A stretch of 64,000 nucleotides of DNA from Aurantiacibacter sp. MUD61 (GCF_027912455.1 NZ_CP115446.1:372001-436000), one strand, 5' to 3'; positions 35,548 through 44,535 are shown, counted from the first letter of the stretch. The notes: generated from the sequence alone by a model not told the origin. Translations and numbers: made by a program.

Positions 35548-36222
35548 ATGCAGCCGCAGGTCACCGTCCATCGCTTTGGCAACGAAGCCGAGCCCGTCGT
35601 GCAAATCGACGGGTTCAGCGGTATGGCGGGCGAGTTACTGGAGCGCGGACGGGCGGCGACCTATCAGGATGCCGGCGCCATGTATCCGGGGCTGCGCAGC
35701 TGGTGCGAGCCCGATTACCTCGACCGCAACCGGGCGCTGATGTTTCAGGCGCTGCAGCAGGTGTTCGGCTTCCGGCAGGGCATCAGTCTCGATGTCTCCA
35801 CCTTTTCACTCGTGACGACGCCGCCCGCCGATCTCGCTCCTATCCAGCGCATCCCGCATTACGATCACGGCGAGGGCAATATCGTCGCCATCATGCATTA
35901 CCTGCTTGGCCCGGAAACGGGCGGCACTGCCTTTTACCGGCACAAGCGCACCGGCTTCGAGACCATCACGCCAGAGCGCGAAGCTGCCTACAACGCCGGA
36001 CTGGAAGCGGATGAGGCCGAATTCGGCCTGCCGCCCGAAGTGTATTACTATGGTGATACCGATCGCTACGAGTTGATTGGCGAAGTCAAAGCGCAGCCCG
36101 ACCGGCTGATCCTTTATCGCGGGCGCGTGCTGCATTCGGGCGTGATCCCTGAGCCCGAAAAGCTGACCACCGATCCTGCAACGGGACGGCTGACGATCAA
36201 CATGTTCCTGACCGGGCGGTAA
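35548..36222 (+). CDS. DUF6445-type, 2-oxoglutarate/Fe(II) oxygenase-like protein
   Basis: 224 residues from the ATG at 35548. The double-stranded beta-helix pattern carries an iron-binding triad: PHYDHG (His104, Asp106), then RVLHSGVI (His196), with Arg214 (TGRLTINMF) as the probable 2-oxoglutarate contact. The layout agrees with DUF6445 proteins, known beside tryptophan halogenases and TonB receptors. The substrate is unknown. It starts two bases after abgT and ends 14 bases before the SRAP-like gene, so all three may be one operon. Confidence 0.76.
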   Translation: MQPQVTVHRFGNEAEPVVQIDGFSGMAGELLERGRAATYQDAGAMYPGLRSWCEPDYLDRNRALMFQALQQVFGFRQGISLDVSTFSLVTTPPADLAPIQRIPHYDHGEGNIVAIMHYLLGPETGGTAFYRHKRTGFETITPEREAAYNAGLEADEAEFGLPPEVYYYGDTDRYELIGEVKAQPDRLILYRGRVLHSGVIPEPEKLTTDPATGRLTINMFLTGR

Positions 36223-36236
36223 GCCAGCCTGCGCCT

Positions 36237-36851
36237 ATGACGATGCTCTACCGTCTCGATGCCGATGCGGCGGCAATTGGCGATGCTTTCGGGGTCGACG
36301 CAGGCAATGACCCGTGGAGCGGCGGGCACGTGGCCCCGGCCAGCTTCGCGCCCATAATCACAGCCGGTCGCGAGTTCATTGCAGGCCCTGCCAAAGGTCG
36401 GCAGCCCTGGCGCATGGTGCCCCGGCTGTGGGGTGTCCCTCCTCCGCCGAGCGCGCACGAAGCCGCGCGGCCGGTGCTGAGCGTTCGCAATACGCAGAGC
36501 CCATTCTGGGTCGGCAATCTGCGCAATCCGGAATTCCGCTGCCTCGTGCCTGCCACCGGCTTCATGGAATGGGGCCGCGTGGGTCCGGACGGAAAGCGCC
36601 GCCAGCACTGGTTCGCGTGCGCCGACCAGCCGGTGTTCGCCATGGCGGCGGTATGGAAAGACAGCGAAGCCCCCGGCTTCGCGTTGATGAGCGCCGCTCC
36701 CAATGCGGTTCTCAAACAGGCCGGCCGTGATGCGATGCCCGCGATCCTGCCGCCCGACCGGGGTGCGTGGGCCATATGGCTGCATGGCGGCTGGGACAAA
36801 GCGGAAAAGTTGCTGCAGCCCTATTCCAGCTCACTGATGCGCGAAGCCTGA
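36237..36851 (+). CDS. SRAP (YedK/HMCES-like) family protein lacking catalytic Cys2
   Basis: 204 residues. SRAP proteins covalently shield abasic sites in single-stranded DNA via Cys2, exposed after Met removal. This protein keeps the fold motifs: RNTQSPFW (Asn85), CLVPATGFMEWGR (Glu111) and the closing AMPAILPPD. It starts MTMLYRL where active members start MCNLYR or MCGR. The position of the family His before the Met-Pro pair is Arg164. Start choice does not rescue a Cys: no in-frame ATG lies upstream near a Cys. It follows the oxygenase-like gene by 14 bases. Confidence 0.82.
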   Translation: MTMLYRLDADAAAIGDAFGVDAGNDPWSGGHVAPASFAPIITAGREFIAGPAKGRQPWRMVPRLWGVPPPPSAHEAARPVLSVRNTQSPFWVGNLRNPEFRCLVPATGFMEWGRVGPDGKRRQHWFACADQPVFAMAAVWKDSEAPGFALMSAAPNAVLKQAGRDAMPAILPPDRGAWAIWLHGGWDKAEKLLQPYSSSLMREA

Positions 36852-36865
36852 CAAGCGGATCGGTC

Positions 36866-37363
36866 CTAGAAGGATGCCCTCAAGCCCAGCGCGTAATAGT
36901 CATCACCCGCATTCGCCTTGATGCGAATGCGCGGAGCAATGGGGAAGCTGACCGTGCCATACGGCTGGACATCATCGCCGCTATATCGGCCTCCGACGCC
37001 GAGTTCTGCGCTGCCCAAAATGGTGTAGGTCGCTTCGAGCCGGGCGTAGGCGCGAATTTCGGTGTTGTCGCAATCCTCGCTGTCGGCAAATTGACCATTG
37101 CTCAGATCGCGACAAATTTCCGTGCCGCCCGCGATAGTCTCCGTGCGGTAACGATCATTCTCGCCAGCATAGATCAGCACACCGCCACCTGGGCGTAGCG
37201 TGAATCCGGGCACCATTGCGATATCGTATCCTGCGCCCAATTCTACGCCCCATTGGGAATCGGCGCGTGCGGCATTGCCTTCCACGACGATTTGCGCAGC
37301 GGCGGGAGCGGATATCGCGCAAAGGCACGCAGCGGCAGACACAGACAAAATGATAAATTTCAT
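36866..37363 (-). CDS. Small outer-membrane beta-barrel protein
   Basis: 165 residues. A Sec signal peptide (MKFIILSVSAAACLC, cut after AAA) is followed by alternating strands (VELGAGYDIAMVPGFTLRPG, ARLEATYTILGSAELGVGG) and a terminal aromatic GLRASF, typical of outer-membrane barrels recognised by BAM. A Cys pair (EICRDL and EDCDN) may form a disulfide loop. There are probably eight strands; the substrate or role is unknown. It is convergent with the SRAP-like gene (15 bases apart). Confidence 0.68.
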   Translation of the reverse strand: MKFIILSVSAAACLCAISAPAAAQIVVEGNAARADSQWGVELGAGYDIAMVPGFTLRPGGGVLIYAGENDRYRTETIAGGTEICRDLSNGQFADSEDCDNTEIRAYARLEATYTILGSAELGVGGRYSGDDVQPYGTVSFPIAPRIRIKANAGDDYYALGLRASF

Positions 37364-37535
37364 GGCGATATTCCCCTCTTTCCCAATCCTTATCGCGGCA
37401 AACGGATGATGACTATTACGTTTTTACGCGTGGGAGGCTTCGCAGAAGCTCGAAGAATTGATCTTCTGCGCTGACTTGCCAAGCGCAGAGCTAAGGCTAA
37501 TCTGCCTCTGAGAGAATTGATCGAGGGGGAATTTC

Positions 37536-37925
37536 ATGCGCTATCGTGTCGCCGCCATCCTGCTGTCCGCCAGCCTTGTCGCTTGTTCGCAGGACCCTGC
37601 AACAGATGAGGGCGACACCGCCATGAGCAACGAAGGTCAGGACGCGATTGCCGAAGCGCCGCAGCCTGCCGAGCCGGAAGCTCCCGCACGGGAGACGATT
37701 TCCGGCGACCTTCTCTATATCGCGCTCGATACCGACCCGGCAGTCGCTCAACTGGAAGATGAGCCGATCATCCTCGAACTCGCCAACGATCATCTGGAAG
37801 CCATCCTCGACGAGTGGGGCGGCGTGGGAACTCCGCTGACGCTCAGCTGTGAAAGGTCCGATCCCTTCACTGGCGATGATGGCATCACCTATCAGGTGTA
37901 TGTCGACTGCCAGCTGCCAAGCTGA
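37536..37925 (+). CDS. Small lipoprotein, function unknown
   Basis: 129 residues. Signal peptide with lipobox Cys17 (ASLVAC), an acidic Pro/Ala/Glu-rich spacer (about 18-55), then a short globular part with GDLLYIALDTDPAVAQLEDE, and a Cys pair (TLSCERSD and YVDCQLP) close to the C-terminus. GAGGGGGA precedes the ATG at 37536. No family is recognised; the domain could be a small beta barrel stabilised by a disulfide. Confidence 0.66.
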   Translation: MRYRVAAILLSASLVACSQDPATDEGDTAMSNEGQDAIAEAPQPAEPEAPARETISGDLLYIALDTDPAVAQLEDEPIILELANDHLEAILDEWGGVGTPLTLSCERSDPFTGDDGITYQVYVDCQLPS

Positions 37926-37944
37926 CCGGACTAGCTTCACGGCC

Positions 37945-38892
37945 TCAAAGACAAAACCGGTCCCCGCGCCGCGCGACGTTGAAGCCGCGCTCTGCGACCT
38001 CGCGGCTTTCCGGCGAGTTCGGGTCGCGGATCGGGTTGGTGTGGTTGTAATGAATGAAGTGAACCTTGGCGCGCTCGCTGGCGGGCAGGTCTTGCAGCAA
38101 ATCCATTGTCTCGGTCACGCGCGGATGTGGGATTTCTGACATGTCCCGACCGGGCAGCTCGTTATCGTCCCAGAAGGTGGCGTCGATGAAGACATGGTCG
38201 GACCGGTCCAGCATCCTGTCGAACATGGGTCCGTTCGCGCCGGTCCATCCTTCCCAGCTATCAATATCAGGAAGATAGAGCGCCGATCGACCTTCCAGCA
38301 TGATATAAAGCCCAACGGTCTCCGAAAATTCATCACGGTGCGGGACCGGAAGAGCGACTACCACCAAGCTTGGGCTGAGTGCGACCGCTTGCACCGCATC
38401 GCCCGAACCTAAGCCGATCAACTCGATATTCTCCAGTTCCACAAGCTGGCTCCATGGCCCATTGCTGATGAGAAATTCTGCCAAGCGCGGCATTGCGTAG
38501 ACGGGAATCCCGCTCGCACCAGCTGCCTCTCGCCCGAAATAGGCGAGGCCGAGATAATGGCCTATATGCGCATGGGTGAGGAACACGCCGTCCACGCCCA
38601 GCCCGTCTTGCGGCGGCGCTATGCTGTCTAGCATCGCGAGCTGTTCGGTGATGGCAGGGGTCGCATCGAAAAGGTATCGCGTGCCCTCGACCCAGTCGAT
38701 CAGCGCAAGACTGCTGGGCAAAAGGCGTGGTCCGTCGTTACCTGCATTGCCGATCTGCGGCGCGCCCGCATCCTGACCTGCGCCGAGCACGACGATCTCG
38801 TAGTCACACGGTGCTTCTGCATCCTGTGCAAAAGCAGGAACTGCAAAGGCCAGGCTCAACACCGCCAACCCTGATACGCTTGCTTTGATCAT
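37945..38892 (-). CDS. Exported metallo-beta-lactamase-fold hydrolase, PqqB-like
   Basis: 315 residues from the ATG at 38892 (AGGAGGGG upstream). A signal peptide (SGLAVLSLAFAVPAFAQD) directs it to the periplasm. The MBL metal motif reads THAHIGHYLGLAYFG, so it is HxHxGH (His107, His109, His112) with Gly where most MBL enzymes have Asp. Further ligand-like residues occur at PVPHRDEFSE and DIDSWEGW, and HYNHTNP near the end. The family resemblance is to PqqB-type MBL proteins; no PQQ genes are nearby, so PQQ synthesis is unlikely. The open frame continues far upstream in another gene and is not coding there. Confidence 0.86.
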   Translation of the reverse strand: MIKASVSGLAVLSLAFAVPAFAQDAEAPCDYEIVVLGAGQDAGAPQIGNAGNDGPRLLPSSLALIDWVEGTRYLFDATPAITEQLAMLDSIAPPQDGLGVDGVFLTHAHIGHYLGLAYFGREAAGASGIPVYAMPRLAEFLISNGPWSQLVELENIELIGLGSGDAVQAVALSPSLVVVALPVPHRDEFSETVGLYIMLEGRSALYLPDIDSWEGWTGANGPMFDRMLDRSDHVFIDATFWDDNELPGRDMSEIPHPRVTETMDLLQDLPASERAKVHFIHYNHTNPIRDPNSPESREVAERGFNVARRGDRFCL

Positions 38893-38936
38893 TTTAGCGC
38901 CCCTCCTGCTGCTGCGGGGGACGCTAGGACATTGGT

Positions 38937-39521
38937 TCACTCGGCGGAAGGTCGTTTTACAAAGAATAGGGAGAGCGCCAGCAGCGCTGCGGCTGCCGTG
39001 CCTGCGCCGCCAGCCGGGAAAGTCAGATCGGTCGCGGGGAAAATCGCGGCGATGTTGAGCGCCATGGCGGCGAGCCCGGCGACACCGGTCAGAGCGCCGA
39101 CGATCTTGGCGATCCCTTTGCTCCCCCACAGACAGAGCGCCGCTGCCAACGCCGCAAAGCCGATCGCCAGCTTCGCCGCAAAATAGAGCAGGAAGGCCAT
39201 CGACAGCACCGCCCCGAACACCGGCGCGAGCGCTTCTCCGCCGTCCATCAGCGGGCCGAACATCACCAGACCCATGCCGGACTGAATGGTGTTGAAGATT
39301 CCGCCTGCCGCGATCCCTGCCCCGATCAACGGGCGCGCCGGAAGGAGTGCGAGGCCCGCGATAGCCATGAAAGCGAATGTGACCGTCTCGATCCCCCACA
39401 GAATATCGCGCGGGGGCGTGCCGCCACTATTGCTGATGGCGATGTAGATGATCTGCGTGATCACCGTGATCAGAAGTGCGATCGCCGCCATTCGTGCAGC
39501 GGCGGTAAAGGTGGATTGCAT
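38937..39521 (-). CDS. Polytopic membrane protein, function unknown
   Basis: 194 residues with about six hydrophobic helices, e.g. ARMAAIALLITVITQIIYIA, ETVTFAFMAIAGLALL, PVFGAVLSMAFLLYFAAKL, ALTGVAGLAAMALNIAAIF and GTAAAALLALSLFF. No signature residues in the membrane are evident. It precedes the MBL hydrolase by 44 bases on the same strand, so they could be co-transcribed. It is divergent from the S9 peptidase gene. Confidence 0.62.
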   Translation of the reverse strand: MQSTFTAAARMAAIALLITVITQIIYIAISNSGGTPPRDILWGIETVTFAFMAIAGLALLPARPLIGAGIAAGGIFNTIQSGMGLVMFGPLMDGGEALAPVFGAVLSMAFLLYFAAKLAIGFAALAAALCLWGSKGIAKIVGALTGVAGLAAMALNIAAIFPATDLTFPAGGAGTAAAALLALSLFFVKRPSAE

Positions 39522-39664
39522 TACGAATATTCCTCAAAGCGCGTTCGCGCCTGTCTTCGCCTGCACCCGCGTGCCGGTTACATCTCCGGATCGCATTTGA
39601 TCTCCCGGCGTTGATCGCTATGTCTCGTTTCATCCGAAACTTACCCTTCGAGAGGAATACCCGC

Positions 39665-41692
39665 ATGAATATGTTTCGCCCCGCACTGATGGCATCGGCG
39701 CTGGCGCTTCCCTTCACTCCCGCGCTCGCGCAGGATGTGATGACTCCGGAAGATGTCGCGCGTGTTGAAAGCACCGGCACCGTGGCCGTTTCCGGTGACG
39801 GCACCAATATCGCTTACACCCGCGTTCATCGCCCCGATGTCACTCAAGGCGAGGCCAATGGCACCGCCGGCCAGCAGCTGATGCTAGCGAATGGTCCGAT
39901 GATGGCGACAGCATATCTGCCCGAAGACATGCGCATTTCCGGCGTCGATTTCACGCCCGATGGCAGCATGATCACTTTCCTGTGGACCGACAATGGCGGT
40001 GACCGCGCCGTCTACGGCGTGCCGGTTGGCGGCGGTGCCTATCGCATGCTCGCGACGGTCGAGGATGCGCCGGTCTATTCCTACGACTTCAGCCCCGATG
40101 GCAGCCAGGTCTACATGCTGGTCGGCCCTGCCCCCGATGAACAGCGCGCCGCCGAACGCAGCGCCGGTTTCGATGCGCAGATCTATGAAGAAGAGCTGAG
40201 CTTCAACCGCATGTTCGTCGCCAATGTGGGCATGGAAGTGGACGAGAACCCGCGCGAAATCACCGTGCCGGGCTATGTCGACAGTTTCGAAATTTCGCCC
40301 GATGGATCATGGGCGATGATCACCAGCGCGCCGACGCCGCTGATCGACGACAGCTACACCTCGAAGCGTCCGCACATCCTGAACCTTGCGACCGGCGCGA
40401 TCACCACGGTGGAAACGCCCGGCAAGGTCGGCGATATCGAGATTTCGCCTGACGGCACCCAGCTTTCGATGATCGCGGGCGTTGCGGACAATGATCCGGC
40501 GGACACGACGTTGCACCTCGTCGATGCGATGACGGGCGAATATCGCGCGCTCAACGCCGGCGCTGCAGAGGCCGCCGTGGATGCTGAGTGGATGGCAGAT
40601 GGCCGTCTTGCTACGATCATCCACACCGGCGTGCAGAGCAGCCTGCGCTTCTACAGCGACGATGGCGACATGATGGAAGAGGTCGATACCGATGGCCTGA
40701 TCCTCACCAGCATCGAACAGGGCGGCAATCTGCTCGCGGTAGAGGCGAACTCGCCCGAGCACCCGAACGAACTGTTCATGTTCGATGGCAATGGCTTCCA
40801 GCGCTGGACGGATCACAATCCGTGGCTCGCCAACATCGCCATGGGTGAGCAGCGCGCCTACACCTACAGCGCACGTGATGGTCAGGAAATCGAAGGCGTG
40901 CTGATCGAGCCGGTTGGCGGCGTTCCTGCCGGCGGCGCTCCGCTGATCCTCGACGTGCATGGCGGGCCCGAGGCGCACGAATCGAATGGCTGGGTTACCA
41001 ATTACTCCGGCCCCGGCCAGGTCGCAGCAGGTCAGGGCTATGCCGTGTTCCTGCCGAACTATCGCGGTTCGACCGGCTATGGCGTCGACTTCGCGCTGCA
41101 GCACCAGGGCAATTACACCGACCCTGAATTCGTCGATCTGGTAGATGCGAAATACGCGTTGGCCGAAGCTGGCATTGCCGATCCCGAGCGTGTCGGCGTA
41201 ACGGGCGGTTCCTACGGCGGCTATGCCACCGGCTGGAGCAGCACCTATTATTCGGACGAATTCGTTGCCGGCGTGATGTTCGTCGGTATCTCCAACCAGA
41301 TCAGCAAGGTGGGCACCGGCGACATTCCGTATGAAATGTTCAACGCGCACGCGCAGAGCTGGCCGTGGGACAATTGGCAGGAATGGCTGGAAATCAGCCC
41401 GATCTACTATGCCGACCGCGCCGATACGCCGCTGCTGATCATGCACGGTGACAGCGACCCGCGCGTCCACCCCTCGCAGAGCCTCGAGCTTTATCGCAAT
41501 ATCAGCATCCGCCGTCCGGACACTCCGCTGCGGCTGGTGTTCTATCCGGGCGAAGGCCACGGCAATGCCCGCGCAGCTGCGCAATATGACTACAATCTGC
41601 GCATGATGGAGTGGTTCGACACCTATCTGAAGACCGGTGACCGCGATGCCGAAATGCCGACACCGCGTCCCGATCTGGGTCTCGACGACTAA
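39665..41692 (+). CDS. S9-family (prolyl oligopeptidase/DPP-type) peptidase, exported
   Basis: 675 residues from the ATG at 39665, which opens a signal peptide (SALALPFTPALAQDVMTPED). The first part (about 25-420) is a beta-propeller with repeated FSPDGSQ and DGSWAMI-type blades, then the alpha/beta hydrolase domain: DVHGGPEAHESNG, PNYRGSTGYGVDF and GGSYGGYATGW with Ser516, HGDSDPRV with Asp598 and GEGHGN with His632. It is a complete catalytic triad. It probably cleaves proline-containing or dipeptidyl peptides in the periplasm. A terminator follows 33 bases after the stop. Confidence 0.94.
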   Translation: MNMFRPALMASALALPFTPALAQDVMTPEDVARVESTGTVAVSGDGTNIAYTRVHRPDVTQGEANGTAGQQLMLANGPMMATAYLPEDMRISGVDFTPDGSMITFLWTDNGGDRAVYGVPVGGGAYRMLATVEDAPVYSYDFSPDGSQVYMLVGPAPDEQRAAERSAGFDAQIYEEELSFNRMFVANVGMEVDENPREITVPGYVDSFEISPDGSWAMITSAPTPLIDDSYTSKRPHILNLATGAITTVETPGKVGDIEISPDGTQLSMIAGVADNDPADTTLHLVDAMTGEYRALNAGAAEAAVDAEWMADGRLATIIHTGVQSSLRFYSDDGDMMEEVDTDGLILTSIEQGGNLLAVEANSPEHPNELFMFDGNGFQRWTDHNPWLANIAMGEQRAYTYSARDGQEIEGVLIEPVGGVPAGGAPLILDVHGGPEAHESNGWVTNYSGPGQVAAGQGYAVFLPNYRGSTGYGVDFALQHQGNYTDPEFVDLVDAKYALAEAGIADPERVGVTGGSYGGYATGWSSTYYSDEFVAGVMFVGISNQISKVGTGDIPYEMFNAHAQSWPWDNWQEWLEISPIYYADRADTPLLIMHGDSDPRVHPSQSLELYRNISIRRPDTPLRLVFYPGEGHGNARAAAQYDYNLRMMEWFDTYLKTGDRDAEMPTPRPDLGLDD

Positions 41693-41723
41693 GCAAACCT
41701 TCGCTTAACCGCGTCGGCGTATA

Positions 41724-41761
41724 AGGGCCGCCTCACCGCTAAAACGGGAGGCGGCCTTTTG
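41724..41761 (+). terminator. Rho-independent terminator overlapping the next gene's ribosome site
   Basis: A 9-bp perfect stem (GGCCGCCTC 41726-41734 with GAGGCGGCC 41748-41756, 13-base loop) followed by TTTT. It terminates the S9 peptidase gene. The right arm contains GGGAGG, which serves as the ribosome site of the following gene that starts at 41759, so the same hairpin may also hide that site. Confidence 0.65.
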
Positions 41762-42283
41762 CGTGGAATTTTGGGAATAACGATCGGCGTTGCCTTCGTC
41801 GCGCTCGCGCTCGATTTCGTCCGCGTGGAAGAGAGCATGCCGCTTCTTTTGCGCTGGTTTGTCGGTCTAATGGGAGCGATTGTTGCATTCGCCAGCTTCG
41901 CCCACCTTCGCCTGCGATTTCGCCGCCACCTTGCCTATTCCAATGGCCGGGAGAAGCGCGGGACTGTGCGCCTTCGTGGCCGATGGGATAGCGAAAGCGG
42001 CTCAACCGTCGTCAGCTTTACCAAAGGCAAGGATGAATGGGTGATGGGAGTCGACCAGGGCACAATCACTGCTCTGCGCGATGCCGGCCCCGAAGGCCTG
42101 CCCGCCACCGCCTATTTCGGTGAGGACGAGCGCATTTACGGTCTGGATGTGGCGGGCAAACGCGCGATGCCCCTTTCCGCCGGCGTGCCGCTGAAAGGCA
42201 AGATGCGCGAACGGATCGAAGGCGCGGAACGGCGCTTTTCCCGGCTGGCCGAAAAACACGGCCAGCCTGAGACGAAGTCCTAG
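41759..42283 (+). CDS. Membrane-anchored protein, function unknown
   Basis: 174 residues from a TTG at 41759 with GGGAGG seven bases upstream; no nearby in-frame ATG is better placed. Two hydrophobic spans (LGITIGVAFVALALDFV and LRWFVGLMGAIVAFASFAHL) precede a basic stretch and a globular domain of about 110 residues with GTVRLRGRWDSESGSTVVSF and EWVMGVDQGTITALRD. The family is not recognised. Its stop shares four bases with the stop of the convergent MipA gene (42280-42283). Confidence 0.62.
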   Translation: MRGILGITIGVAFVALALDFVRVEESMPLLLRWFVGLMGAIVAFASFAHLRLRFRRHLAYSNGREKRGTVRLRGRWDSESGSTVVSFTKGKDEWVMGVDQGTITALRDAGPEGLPATAYFGEDERIYGLDVAGKRAMPLSAGVPLKGKMRERIEGAERRFSRLAEKHGQPETKS

Positions 42284-43191
42284 AGCCCGAAGGTGTAGGT
42301 CAGTCCGATTGCGGCGAGGAACTGGTCTTTTGAACCGCGAATGGTCGTGAAGGGCGTATTGGCCGCATCGCCTACCAGACGCGAATATCCGCCGAGCAGG
42401 ATCACGCCGAAGCCGCCATTGGTCGCATCGCCATCAAGGTCGAAGCCCATCAACAAATTGACGCCCACCGAGGTGAAGCCTGAACCGTCGGGCTCATAGG
42501 CAGGCAGCGCATCATCGTCCGGCACGAGCGTGTTCAGGGGATCGACGCGGAAATAATAGTCCTGGAAACTTTCATCCGCCCATTCTGCATTGAATGAGAG
42601 ATTGGCGATGATGCCGCGGCTGAGCGGCGTCGTATAGGAAACCGACGGACTGATAACGGTGCCTTCATGGGCGCCGGCAACATCGAACATCACATCGGTG
42701 GAGAAGCTGAGCGTATCTACGGGGATCAGGACGCCGGGAATGCTAATCCCCACGCTCGGCCCGACTTCGACTGCGCGATCGAGCTCGCCATACTGGATGA
42801 CGACTTCGTCTTCGATGTCCTCTGCCCGGTTGTTGCGCAGCCGCGCAGACACACCAAGATCGAGCCCGATGCCTTCACTGGGATTTTCGATGAAGTCCAC
42901 CCGCAGTCCAGCCGCGCGCGGAGTAATCTGCACACCGCCGATATTGCCCAAGGCGACGGGCAGGACCGACAGCACATAATCGTCCGAGCCGGTGTAGGAC
43001 GGGGTAAAGGCACCGCCCACGCCAACGGTCAGAAAGTCGCCGCCCAGCACACCCGGATCGAAATTGCGTTCGGGCATCGCCTCTGGAGAACCAGCTTCCT
43101 GAGCATCCTGCGCTTGGACCGGAATTGCGACCAGAAGGGCAGCGCTGGAAAGGAGGCTGGCAAAAGCGGCGGTGTGCTTGCGAGTAATCAT
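42280..43191 (-). CDS. MipA/OmpV family outer-membrane protein
   Basis: 303 residues from the ATG at 43191. A signal peptide (ASLLSSAALLVAIPVQAQ) is followed by the OmpV/MipA pattern: LTVGVGGAFTPSYTGSDDYV, VTPRAAGLRVDF-type strands, an acidic insertion and a C-terminal DQFLAAIGLTYTFGL barrel end. In E. coli MipA is a scaffold for murein enzymes; in Vibrio OmpV is a porin-like protein. It is probably an outer-membrane barrel. It is divergent from crtY with a 129-base region between them. Confidence 0.9.
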   Translation of the reverse strand: MITRKHTAAFASLLSSAALLVAIPVQAQDAQEAGSPEAMPERNFDPGVLGGDFLTVGVGGAFTPSYTGSDDYVLSVLPVALGNIGGVQITPRAAGLRVDFIENPSEGIGLDLGVSARLRNNRAEDIEDEVVIQYGELDRAVEVGPSVGISIPGVLIPVDTLSFSTDVMFDVAGAHEGTVISPSVSYTTPLSRGIIANLSFNAEWADESFQDYYFRVDPLNTLVPDDDALPAYEPDGSGFTSVGVNLLMGFDLDGDATNGGFGVILLGGYSRLVGDAANTPFTTIRGSKDQFLAAIGLTYTFGL

Positions 43192-43320
43192 TATCAGTAT
43201 TCCCCTGAAACCTTTCGCTTGCAACGTGCCAGACGGCGGGGCGGTTCCAGCCAGACCTGCATCATCATGGACTTGTGACCATCATTGCGCCGCAACACCA
43301 TTCCGCTAAGGCGTTACGCG

Positions 43321-44535
43321 ATGAGCGGGCGCATATGCGATATAGCGATTGTGGGCGGCGGCCTTTCTGGCGGCCTGATCGCGCTCGCGCTGGCTTGGCA
43401 TCGGCCGGAATTGCGCGTGCGACTGATCGAGAGCGGGCCTGCGCTCGGCGGCAATCACCGCTGGAGCTGGTTTTCGACCGATCTCTCGCCCGAAGGCAAT
43501 GCCCTGATGGAGCGTTTCCGCAAGACCACGTGGGACGATGGATATGCCATCCATTTCCCCGATCTGAAGCGAGAGCTGGATGCAGGCTATCTCTCGCTCA
43601 CCAGCGAGGATTTTGCCGCTGCACTGGAACGAGAGCTCGCTCCCGGCACGATTCTGACGGGCAAAGAGGTCTCTCGCCTGTCTGCCGATGCGGTGGAGCT
43701 GGCGGATGGCACCACCATCACCGCGCGCAGCGTTATCGATTGCCGTGGCTTTGCGCCCTCCTCCCACCTCAATGGCGGTTGGCAGGTATTCATGGGTCGC
43801 CATGTGCACACGCCTGAGCCCCACGGCGTGACCAGGCCCATTATCATGGATGCCTGCGTCGACCAGGTGGCCCCGGCCGGCAATGGCGGAGCCTATCGCT
43901 TCGTCTATGTCCTGCCTTTGGGCGCGCATGACGTTTTCGTCGAAGACACCTATTATGCCGACCGGCCCGATCTCGATCGCAGCGCCCTGTCAGGCCGGAT
44001 AGATCAATATTGCCGCCAGCACGGGCTGGGAGGCGAGCCGGTCAGTTTTGAAACGGGCGTGCTTCCCGTCATAACCGGTGGCAATTTCCGTGCGTATCAA
44101 GAGGCCACGCGTATACCCGGCGTGACAGTGGCTGGTGGACGCGGCGGATTTGTCCATCCGCTCACCAGCTATACTTTGCCCATTGCGGTCAATGTTGCGC
44201 TGGCCATTGTGGAAGATGCCGATCTTCCGGGCGAACAGCTCTCTGCCAAGATCGAAGCGCAGGCGCGCAGGCACTGGTCTGCCATGGGGTTTTACCGCGC
44301 GCTCGGCCGCATGCTTTTCATCGGGGCAGAGCCTGAGGATCGATTTCGCATCTTCGAGCGTTTCTATGGCTTGCCCGAACCGCTGATCGAAAGATTCTAC
44401 GCCGGGCATTCGACATTCCTCGACCGGGCGCGCACGCTGATCGGCAAGCCGCCCATCCCCATCTGGCGCGGCGCGCACGCCCTCTTTTCAAACTCCCCTC
44501 CCCTCACTCCGTCCCATCCGAAAGACACTCAATGA
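43321..44535 (+). CDS. crtY: Lycopene beta-cyclase CrtY
   Basis: Cyclises the ends of lycopene to form beta-carotene. 404 residues from the ATG at 43321. Landmarks are the N-terminal FAD/NAD motif DIAIVGGGLSGGLIALAL, GPALGGNHRWSWF, VIDCRGFAPSSHLNGGWQ, QVFMGRHVHTPEPHGVTRPI and AGGRGGFVHPLTSYTLPIAV. The ATG is preferred to an in-frame start twelve codons earlier. It is the first gene of the crtY-crtI-LOG-crtB unit; its stop overlaps the crtI start (ATGA at 44532-44535). Confidence 0.95.
   Translation: MSGRICDIAIVGGGLSGGLIALALAWHRPELRVRLIESGPALGGNHRWSWFSTDLSPEGNALMERFRKTTWDDGYAIHFPDLKRELDAGYLSLTSEDFAAALERELAPGTILTGKEVSRLSADAVELADGTTITARSVIDCRGFAPSSHLNGGWQVFMGRHVHTPEPHGVTRPIIMDACVDQVAPAGNGGAYRFVYVLPLGAHDVFVEDTYYADRPDLDRSALSGRIDQYCRQHGLGGEPVSFETGVLPVITGGNFRAYQEATRIPGVTVAGGRGGFVHPLTSYTLPIAVNVALAIVEDADLPGEQLSAKIEAQARRHWSAMGFYRALGRMLFIGAEPEDRFRIFERFYGLPEPLIERFYAGHSTFLDRARTLIGKPPIPIWRGAHALFSNSPPLTPSHPKDTQ

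Noticed and set aside
37945..39399. Extended start of the MBL hydrolase at 39399
   Set aside because: The extra 170 codons are Arg/Gly-rich and are the shadow of the membrane-protein gene at 38937-39521; a signal peptide and AGGAGGGG fit the ATG at 38892.
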